From: Desulfovibrio sp.
GTDB lineage: Bacteria; Desulfobacterota; Desulfovibrionia; Desulfovibrionales; Desulfovibrionaceae
Reading direction: 5' to 3'
Length of the DNA: 6,949 nt
Assembly: GCA_003525525.1 (NCBI GenBank)
Contig: DQED01000133.1
Coordinates: 233 to 7,181 of the forward strand
The position numbers and the translations under genes are program-made. The notes beneath the pieces are model-generated. The model made no database searches. It was not told the origin of the DNA and saw only the letters and a list, made by a program, of their open reading frames with translations. Positions 1 through 6,046 of the stretch are shown here, piece by piece. Numbering within the stretch: the stretch's first letter is position 1; every line of letters begins with the position of its first letter.

Positions 1-1232
<1,232 letters not shown>

Positions 1233-1269
1233 GGGAGAGAGAAAGAGCTGGAAGAGGAAGATGCCTCCG

Positions 1270-1303
1270 GCGGCCGGGGGGGATAATCCCCCCCGGACCC
1301 CCT
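1270..1303 (+). repeat. G7/C7 palindromic repeat, copy 1
   Basis: Bases 1274-1296 form a near-perfect palindrome: CC, seven G, ATAAT, seven C, GG. It is followed by GGACCCCC and a further C5/G5 pair (1298-1302 with 1308-1312). It lies 41 bases after the purA stop, so it may also end or stabilise purA mRNA, but no T-tract follows it. The reverse complement of 1270-1303 matches 1545-1578 at about 29 of 34 positions, so the two copies face each other. I associate such elements with Desulfovibrio intergenic regions from memory; no search was done. Confidence 0.7.
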
Positions 1304-1343
1304 TGGCGGGGGATTGGCAAGCGGGTGGAGGCGTGGTTGGCGT

Positions 1344-1536
1344 GCGGCGCTTCGCCGCATTTGAAGAAAAGTTTCTTTAAGGTCTTTGTCTTTACGAGGC
1401 TTCCAAAGCGAAATTCCTTCAAACTCGCCCCGAAGGGGCGACGGGCCTGCGATGCCGGAATTTGGCCGGCGAGCCTGGAGCGCAGCGACGGCATCGCCGA
1501 CGGACTCCCGCCCACAGCCGAGCTCCCACCCGGCTG
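1344..1536. other. Hairpin-rich core between the two palindromic repeats
   Basis: This stretch holds no convincing gene but many inverted repeats in a row: GCGGCG/CGCCGC (1344-1349, 1353-1358), AAGAA/TTCTT (1364-1368, 1373-1377), TCGCCCC/GGGGCGA with a GAA loop (1425-1431, 1435-1441), GCGATGCCG/CGGCATCGC (1449-1457, 1489-1497) and CAGCCG/CGGCTG (1515-1520, 1531-1536). Bases 1359-1425 are clearly more AT-rich than their surroundings. It could be the inside of a composite non-coding repeat element, an untranslated leader, or a structured RNA. The sequence alone does not decide between these. Confidence 0.45.
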
Positions 1537-1544
1537 CACCGGAC

Positions 1545-1578
1545 AGGGGGTTCGGGGGGGATGATCCCCCCCGACGGG
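1545..1578 (-). repeat. G7/C7 palindromic repeat, copy 2 (inverted)
   Basis: Bases 1553-1573 form a palindrome: C, seven G, ATGAT, seven C, G. It is preceded by AGGGGGTT. It is the reverse-complement counterpart of the copy at 1270-1303, with differences at about five positions. Together the two copies bound a segment of about 309 bases. They could be termini of a small non-autonomous element or two independent REP-like units. No target-site duplication is obvious outside them. Confidence 0.7.
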
Positions 1579-1580
1579 TT

Positions 1581-1600
1581 GCAGGGCAGCGCCCTGCTCT
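1581..1600 (+). terminator. Possible hairpin terminator or attenuator before the delta' gene
   Basis: GCAGGGC (1581-1587) and GCCCTGC (1591-1597) form a perfect 7-bp stem around an AGC loop. It is followed by TCTTCT, which is only a weak T-tract. It lies just after the second palindromic repeat and 115 bases before the delta' start codon. It may be part of the repeat element rather than a true terminator. Confidence 0.35.
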
Positions 1601-1620
1601 TCTCCACCCAGCCCGACCGC

Positions 1621-1711
1621 ACACCCTCAACCAACCATCATCACACCCACCCAACCAACCAACCGACCGACTTCCCAACCGACCCACGAACCGACGACCC
1701 AGCGAAACCCC
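1621..1711 (+). promoter_or_regulatory. C-rich, G-poor tract before the delta' gene (rut-like)
   Basis: Bases 1621-1700 contain 42 C and only 6 G, with degenerate tandem CCAA/CCGA units (for example CCAACCAACCAACCGACCGA at 1651-1670). As RNA this would be unstructured and C-rich, the composition known for Rho utilisation sites. The tract runs up to the ATG at 1712 and contains no GGAGG-like ribosome binding site. It may be a Rho-dependent leader, a degenerate simple-sequence repeat, or both. The functional role is inferred from composition only. Confidence 0.4.
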
Positions 1712-2590
1712 ATGTCTGCCATCTCCCCTTCCCTCTCCCCCGCAGCCGCCATATTCGGCGTATCGCCCAGGCAGGCGCATGTGCTGACCGGGCTGGACGC
1801 GCTGGCCAGGGCCGTGCCGCAGGCGGTGATTCTGGAGGGCGGCTCGGCCGAGGAGCGCGCGGCGGTGGGGTTGTATTTCACGGCGCGGCTCAATTGCAAA
1901 AGCGCGGTGCCGCCGTGCGGAACCTGCACGGCGTGTTTGCAGATTCTGGAAAACGTCTTCTTGGATTTCCAGTATTTCGACGGCGGTTCCGAATCGATCA
2001 AGGTGGACGCCATGCGCGAGGTGCGCGTGCTGGTGGGCGAACCGCCGCGCGGGTCGGGCAAGCGGGTGATTCTGCTCGCCGAGGCGCAGGGGCTGACCGA
2101 GGAGGCGGCCAACGCGCTCTTGAAAGCCATGGAGGAACCCAGGCCCGGCAACGTGTTCGTGCTGCTTGCGCCGCAGCGGGAGCGGCTTTTCCCGACGCTG
2201 GTTTCGCGTTCGTTCGTGATGACGCTGGCCTGGCCGGACACGGCGGAGCCGGCTTCCGGCGGCGGCGAGGACGATCCCTGGCCGCTTCTGGACGGTTTGC
2301 ATGCGTTCTGGCGCACGGGCCGGGGCTGGTTCACGGCGGCCAAGGGGCGGCCGACGCGCACATGCGCGGAGCGGGTGTTGACGGAGTTGTCGCGGGAGTT
2401 GGCCGGGTTCCTGGCCGGCCGCGGAGACACGGAGCTCGGGGCGCTGCTCGGGTCGTGCTACGACCCGGACGTGGCGCGGCGGCTGGATCTGTTGTTGGCG
2501 GAAAGCCAGGAAGCGCTCATTTTGGCGGTCAATCCGGCGGTGGTGCTGGACCGGCTGGCCACGCGCGCCTATCTGTGGCTGCGGCGCTGA
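1712..2590 (+). CDS. holB: DNA polymerase III delta' subunit (clamp loader), HolB-like
   Basis: This 292-residue protein is the likely delta' subunit of the clamp loader that places the beta sliding clamp on DNA during replication. It has an AAA+ RecA-like fold. The Walker A site is not a functional P-loop (EGGSAEERAAV at 42-52), as is usual for delta'. Four cysteines at 62, 69, 72 and 75 (NC, then CGTCTAC) form the zinc module of the family. Downstream are VDAMREV (98-104), KRVILLAEAQGLTEEAANAL (117-136) and LLKAMEEP (136-143), then LVSRS (163-167) where most clamp-loader proteins have SRC. The C-terminal 120 residues are poorly conserved and helical, as expected for the collar domain. The ATG at 1712 is the most upstream start in the frame, but no Shine-Dalgarno precedes it. 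A GTG at 1781 would remove 23 weakly conserved residues. It converges with the hydrogenase operon. Confidence 0.88.
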   Translation: MSAISPSLSPAAAIFGVSPRQAHVLTGLDALARAVPQAVILEGGSAEERAAVGLYFTARLNCKSAVPPCGTCTACLQILENVFLDFQYFDGGSESIKVDAMREVRVLVGEPPRGSGKRVILLAEAQGLTEEAANALLKAMEEPRPGNVFVLLAPQRERLFPTLVSRSFVMTLAWPDTAEPASGGGEDDPWPLLDGLHAFWRTGRGWFTAAKGRPTRTCAERVLTELSRELAGFLAGRGDTELGALLGSCYDPDVARRLDLLLAESQEALILAVNPAVVLDRLATRAYLWLRR

Positions 2591-2620
2591 GCGCCGGCGC
2601 GGATTTTTCCCCAAAAAACG

Positions 2621-2659
2621 AACGCCCGCCGCCGGAAAACCGGCGGCGGGCGTTTTTTT
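2621..2659. terminator. Strong bidirectional intrinsic terminator
   Basis: Bases 2621-2635 and 2640-2654 form a perfect 15-bp, mostly GC stem closed by an AAAA loop. On the plus strand the stem runs into seven T (2653-2659). On the minus strand it is followed by CG and then six T (complement of 2613-2618). It lies 30 bases after the delta' stop and 17 bases beyond the echF stop. It is therefore placed to end both convergent transcripts. Confidence 0.93.
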
Positions 2660-2676
2660 GCGCGGAAGCGGCCGAA

Positions 2677-3045
2677 CTATTCGGCTGCGGCTTCATCCTT
2701 TTTCTTTTTCTTGGGCACGCCCTGAAGAAAGATCGTCTGGTGCTCGGTGGCCACCGGACGGTGCTCCTTGGTCATGGACAGGCAGCTCGTGGGGCAGACG
2801 TCCACGCACACGCCGCAGTACACGCAGGCCATGGCGTCGCAGGCCCAGGTGCCGGCCTTGTTGTCCACGGTGATGCACTGGGACGGGCATTTGATCATGC
2901 AGGAGCGGCAGAAGATGCACTCGTCCACATTGCAGACGAGCGTCCCGCGAAACCCTTCGAAATGGCCCCGCACGGCAATGGGATAAAGCCGGGTGGAACT
3001 TTTCGTCAGCAGGTTCGTGACGACGTTTTTGGTCATGTTGAACAT
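2677..3045 (-). CDS. echF: Ech hydrogenase subunit F, two [4Fe-4S] ferredoxin-like
   Basis: This 122-residue iron-sulfur protein is expected to pass electrons between soluble ferredoxin and the EchC cluster in the cytoplasmic arm of the hydrogenase. Two classical binding motifs are visible: CIFCRSCMIKCP (Cys 43, 46, 49, 53) and CVYCGVCVDVCP (Cys 74, 77, 80, 84). Further cysteines lie at 38, 57, 69 and 88. The N-terminus (MFNMTKNVVTNLL) and the RLYPI...RGHFEGFRG stretch resemble the NuoI-like lead-in of this family. The C-terminus ends in a lysine run and DEAAAE. The ATG at 3045 is chosen because AAGGAG (3055-3060) lies 9 bases upstream. A second ATG at 3036 is less well spaced. It is the last gene of the operon, 17 bases after echE, and is followed by the strong terminator. 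Confidence 0.93.
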   Translation of the reverse strand: MFNMTKNVVTNLLTKSSTRLYPIAVRGHFEGFRGTLVCNVDECIFCRSCMIKCPSQCITVDNKAGTWACDAMACVYCGVCVDVCPTSCLSMTKEHRPVATEHQTIFLQGVPKKKKKDEAAAE

Positions 3046-3062
3046 GGAAGGAAGCTCCTTTT

Positions 3063-4292
3063 TTACCGTTCGGTGCAGCTGATGCAGGGGTCGATGGACA
3101 GCACAATGACCGGCACGTCGGCCAGCTCGCACCCCGGCAACATGGCCAGAAGCGGCGGGATATTGGCGAAGGTGGGAGTGCGGATGCGCACGCGCTCCAT
3201 GTTCTTCGACCCGTTGCCCTTGATGTAGTAAAGGAGTTCGCCGCGGGGCTGCTCCACGCGGGTGACGGCCTCGCCGTCGGGCTTGCCCTTGACCTTGGCG
3301 GCCACGTGGCCGGCGGGCAGGTCGAGGTTGGGCGGCGGTGCGGTCACGAAGCGGTGGCGCTTGTCGCGATTGTAGGCCTGCATGATGTCGCGGCGTTCGC
3401 CGGCGGACACGGGCTTGGGCGTGTCGTCCTCCATGGCTCCGGCGACGTCGGCCGCGGTTTCGCCGGCGGGCATGCGGGCGATGGCGAGGCGCACGAGGTC
3501 GATGGACTGGAGGGTCTCGCGGAAACGCACGGCGCTGCGGGCGTAGGAGTCGCAGCCGTATTCCACGATGGGCTCGAAACCGAGTTCGCCAAAGGCGGCG
3601 TAACCGGTCTGGCGCACGTCTTGCGCCCAGCCCGAGCCGCGAAGGGTAGGACCGGCCGCGCCCAGCTGGTAGGCCTGCTCCTTGGTGAGCACGCCGACGC
3701 CCACGGTGCGTTTCTTGACGGTGTAGTCGCTGAGGATGGTGTCGGAGAGCTGCTTGAGCTCCTTTTCGGAGATGGCCAGCTGCTCTTCGATCCACTGGCA
3801 CTGTTCCGGGGACAAGTCACGGCGCACGCCGCCGATGACGTTGACCGAAACCACGACGCGGTTGCCGCAGGTGGCTTCCATGATGTCCATGATGCGCTCA
3901 CGGATGCGCCAGAACTGCATGAACAGGCTCTCGAAGCCGAAGGCGTCGGCGAAAAGCCCGAGCCACAGCAGGTGGGAGTGCATGCGGTGCAGCTCGCCCC
4001 AGATGGTGCGCAGGTACTTGGCGCGGCGCGGCACTTCGACGCCCATGATCTGTTCGACGCCCTCGCAGTAGCACAGGGCGTGCAGGCAGGAGCAGATGCC
4101 GCAGACGCGTTCGACGATCTGGATCATCTGGTTGAAGTCGCGGATCTCGCACAGTTTTTCCAGGCCGCGGTGGACATAGCCCAACGTGGGCAAGGCCTCG
4201 ACGACGGTCTCGTTTTCGATGGTGAGCTTCAAATGCAGCGGCTCCGGCAAGACGGGATGCTGCGGTCCGAACGGCAATATGGTACGGGCCAT
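3063..4292 (-). CDS. echE: Ech [NiFe]-hydrogenase large subunit, active site
   Basis: This is the catalytic subunit of a group 4 (energy-converting) hydrogenase and is related to NuoD. The nickel-iron site is bound by two Cys pairs: RVCGIC near the N-terminus (Cys 64, 67, with His71 following) and DPCISC at the C-terminus (Cys 403, 406). The protein starts FGPQHPVLPEPLHL, typical of the family, and contains PTLGYVHRGLEKL (35-47) and RVEQPRGELLYYIKGNGSKN (345-364). It ends at DPCISCTER, with no C-terminal extension for the usual maturation protease. It is 409 residues long, about 50 more than I expect for EchE, and the extra length fits a charged, proline-containing segment at 278-328 bounded by a repeated PAG (see findings). 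The ATG at 4292 has GAGGG 6 bases upstream. It lies 12 bases after echD. Confidence 0.96.
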   Translation of the reverse strand: MARTILPFGPQHPVLPEPLHLKLTIENETVVEALPTLGYVHRGLEKLCEIRDFNQMIQIVERVCGICSCLHALCYCEGVEQIMGVEVPRRAKYLRTIWGELHRMHSHLLWLGLFADAFGFESLFMQFWRIRERIMDIMEATCGNRVVVSVNVIGGVRRDLSPEQCQWIEEQLAISEKELKQLSDTILSDYTVKKRTVGVGVLTKEQAYQLGAAGPTLRGSGWAQDVRQTGYAAFGELGFEPIVEYGCDSYARSAVRFRETLQSIDLVRLAIARMPAGETAADVAGAMEDDTPKPVSAGERRDIMQAYNRDKRHRFVTAPPPNLDLPAGHVAAKVKGKPDGEAVTRVEQPRGELLYYIKGNGSKNMERVRIRTPTFANIPPLLAMLPGCELADVPVIVLSIDPCISCTER

Positions 4293-4304
4293 AAGGTTCC
4301 CTCG

Positions 4305-4670
4305 TTAGCTCTGTTTTTGAGCCACGCTGACCTTGCAGAAAGGCATGGCGCGGACTTCTTCTTCAAGGTACAGGGCTCCGCCGAAATCGAGCACGATGTC
4401 GGAGAAGCAGATGCCGAACTGGTCGCGGATCTCGTTTTCCACGAGCAGCGCGGCGAAGTAGACCGGCGAGATGCTCGGGACCACGGTCTCCTTGGGCACG
4501 GTCAGCCGGTAGTGCTTCATGGTCAGGTCTTTGTCGTAGTGGTAGATGACGTCGAAGTGGGCGTCGTCGATCTGGTTGGCGGACATGGTGACCAGCCGCC
4601 AGCCGTCGTCGAAGCACTCCTTGGCGACGTCGCGCACGGCGTCGAGCGAAAGCGGAAGGGTTTCGAGCAC
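4305..4670 (-). CDS. echD: Ech hydrogenase subunit D (NuoC-like), GTG start
   Basis: This 121-residue protein corresponds to the 30-kDa subunit (NuoC) of complex I. In Ech it is a small cofactor-free structural subunit of the cytoplasmic arm. The recognisable part is VPSISPVYFAALLVENEIRDQFGI (about 63-86), matching the PSI...A...ERE..D.FGI signature of NuoC. The frame is open much further upstream through echC in another frame, so the start has to be chosen. The only ATG, GTG or TTG codon in frame after the echC stop is the GTG at 4668-4670, and AAGGAT (4677-4682) sits 6 bases before it. The resulting length agrees with known EchD proteins of about 14 kDa. No metal-binding motif is seen; Cys 19, 88 and 112 are scattered. 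Confidence 0.9.
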   Translation of the reverse strand: MLETLPLSLDAVRDVAKECFDDGWRLVTMSANQIDDAHFDVIYHYDKDLTMKHYRLTVPKETVVPSISPVYFAALLVENEIRDQFGICFSDIVLDFGGALYLEEEVRAMPFCKVSVAQKQS

Positions 4671-4676
4671 GTTCGT

Positions 4677-4682
4677 ATCCTT
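4677..4682 (-). promoter_or_regulatory. Ribosome binding site fixing the echD GTG start
   Basis: AAGGAT on the minus strand lies 6 bases before the GTG at 4670. It decides the echD start, since no ATG is available in frame. A 6-bp hairpin (4686-4700) ends three bases upstream of it. Confidence 0.75.
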
Positions 4683-4685
4683 GTG

Positions 4686-4700
4686 CGGGGCATCGCCCCG
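4686..4700 (-). other. Hairpin in the echC-echD spacer
   Basis: CGGGGC and GCCCCG form a perfect 6-bp stem with a 3-base loop. It sits in the only sizeable spacer of the operon (56 bases, 4671-4726), just before the echD ribosome binding site. It could affect echD translation or mark an mRNA processing point. There is no T-tract, so it is not a usual terminator. Confidence 0.4.
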
Positions 4701-4726
4701 GTTGGGTCGTTGACGCGGCAGACCGG

Positions 4727-5170
4727 CTAGGCGGTCATGCCGAGCAGGGTCTTGACCTTTTCCAGGGCGGCCACGACGCCGTCGATGATGGCTTCGGGGC
4801 GGGCCGGGCAGCCGGGGACGTAGACGTCCACGGGGATGACCTTGTCCACGCCGCCGACCACGTTGTAGGCCTCGCGGAACACGCCGCCCGTGCAGCCGCA
4901 CGCGCCGATGGCGATGACGGCCTTGGGTCCGGGCATCTGGTCGTAGATGTTTTTGAGCACGTGTTTGTTGCGCTGGTTGACGGTGCCCGTGACCAGCAGC
5001 ACGTCGGCGTGCTTGGGGTTGCCGACGTTGATGATGCCGAAGCGTTCGATGTCGTAGATGGGCGTGAGGCAGGCCAGAACCTCGATGTCGCAGCCGTTGC
5101 AGCTGCCGCAGTCGAAGTGGACCACCCACGGGGACTTGATGCGTCCTTTATTGATCATGTTGCCGAACAT
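4727..5170 (-). CDS. echC: Ech hydrogenase small subunit (NuoB-like)
   Basis: This 147-residue small subunit holds the proximal [4Fe-4S] cluster next to the NiFe site of EchE. The family ligands are visible as the CGSCNGCDIE motif (Cys 21, 24, 27; the last two being the usual CxxC pair), Cys91 in IGACGCTGG, and Cys121 in VPGCPARPE. As in other group 4 hydrogenases and NuoB, it is short and lacks the second cluster domain and the Tat signal of periplasmic hydrogenase small subunits, which fits a cytoplasmic location. The ATG at 5170 has AAGGAG (5176-5181) 5 bases upstream. An internal ATG at 5158 is less likely. It follows echB after 24 bases. Confidence 0.96.
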   Translation of the reverse strand: MFGNMINKGRIKSPWVVHFDCGSCNGCDIEVLACLTPIYDIERFGIINVGNPKHADVLLVTGTVNQRNKHVLKNIYDQMPGPKAVIAIGACGCTGGVFREAYNVVGGVDKVIPVDVYVPGCPARPEAIIDGVVAALEKVKTLLGMTA

Positions 5171-5194
5171 GGTTTCTCCTTGGGCGGACGGCCG

Positions 5195-6046
5195 TTATTG
5201 CGCGTAGAGCCACAGCATGTTGACGATGGTGAGGACGACGCCCACGCCTACGGCGGAACGCAGCATCCAGCGCCAGGTCAGGCGGGCCGTGACGTTGTCC
5301 ACGATGATTTCGGCCAGGTAGGTCAGGGCCACCAGGACGACCATGCCGACGACGCTCGTGGACCAGAACAGCGCGCACAGCCCGAGGACGAGGATGACCT
5401 CGTACCAGTGGGCGATCTCGATCATGGCCAGGTAGGGGCCGGAGTACTCGGTGTACACGCCGCGCACGAGTTCCTGGTGCGCGTGGTGGCAGGCCGAGAT
5501 GTCGAAGGGCGATTTGCGCAGCTTGATCGTCAGGGCGTAGCCCAGGACGATGAACATGAGCGGGATGTCGTAGAGCATCGGGTGCTTGAGCTCGAAGACG
5601 GCGCTCACCTTGAAGCTGCCCGTCACCATGGCGATGGCGGCGAAGACGAGAATGAGAAGCGGCTCGTAGGCCAGCATCTGGAGCAGTTCGCGCTGGCCGC
5701 CCACCTGGCTGTAGGGCGAAGGCGAGGCGAGCGCGCCCATGACCAGGAACACCGCGCCCACGGTCAGGACGAAGAAGATGAGCAGCAGGTCGGAGCCGGT
5801 AAACAGCAGCACCACGGAAAGCGCCGCGCCGACGACGTAGACGTAGGCGCAAAGGGCCTGCCAGGTGTTGGTGACCATGGGCTCCTTGCCCAGGAGTTTG
5901 AACACGTCGTAAAGGGGCTGCAGGATGGGGGGCCCATAGCGGGACTGCAACCAGGCGGTGACCCGGCGATCCACGCCGGAAATCAGCGCCCCCGCAATGG
6001 GGGCCAGGACCAGGGCCAGTATGGCGATAATGATTTTGGCGATCAC
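5195..6046 (-). CDS. echB: Ech hydrogenase membrane subunit B (NuoH-like), GTG start
   Basis: This 283-residue integral membrane protein corresponds to complex I subunit NuoH. It anchors the cytoplasmic arm and takes part in ion translocation. Family stretches are DRRVTAWLQSRYGPP (26-40), QPLYDVFKLLGKEP (43-56), GGQRELLQMLAYEP (116-129) and SPFDISACHHAHQELVRGVY (179-198). About eight hydrophobic segments alternate with these loops, starting with an N-terminal helix at 3-21. The GTG at 6044-6046 is chosen because GGAGG (6053-6057) lies 6 bases upstream and the protein then begins directly with the expected first membrane helix. Longer in-frame readings extend into echA and are not plausible. 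The start overlaps the echA stop by four bases (GTGA), which suggests translational coupling. Confidence 0.95.
   Translation of the reverse strand: MIAKIIIAILALVLAPIAGALISGVDRRVTAWLQSRYGPPILQPLYDVFKLLGKEPMVTNTWQALCAYVYVVGAALSVVLLFTGSDLLLIFFVLTVGAVFLVMGALASPSPYSQVGGQRELLQMLAYEPLLILVFAAIAMVTGSFKVSAVFELKHPMLYDIPLMFIVLGYALTIKLRKSPFDISACHHAHQELVRGVYTEYSGPYLAMIEIAHWYEVILVLGLCALFWSTSVVGMVVLVALTYLAEIIVDNVTARLTWRWMLRSAVGVGVVLTIVNMLWLYAQ

Noticed and set aside
1276..1294. Binding site of a specific regulator at the GGATAATCC-like palindrome
   Set aside because: The symmetry is obvious, but I recognise no known operator. A second inverted copy nearby points to a repeat family.
1361..1396. Possible sigma-70 promoter with TTGAAG at 1361-1366
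   Set aside because: No acceptable TATAAT-like hexamer lies 16-18 bases downstream. The AT-rich stretch is better seen as part of the repeat core.
1546..1560. G-quadruplex from the G5 and G7 runs
   Set aside because: Only three GGG tracts can be formed close together. The adjacent C7 run makes a hairpin more likely.
1325..1564. Possible 79-residue protein on the plus strand in the purA-delta' gap
   Set aside because: It runs across several hairpins and into the second palindromic repeat, has no ribosome binding site, and its low-complexity Arg/Pro/Gly composition looks like translated repeat sequence.
3306..4730. Long plus-strand frame opposite echE and echD (474 residues)
   Set aside because: It is a His/Asp/Gly/Val-rich antisense shadow of echE and echD. 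It has no domain signature.
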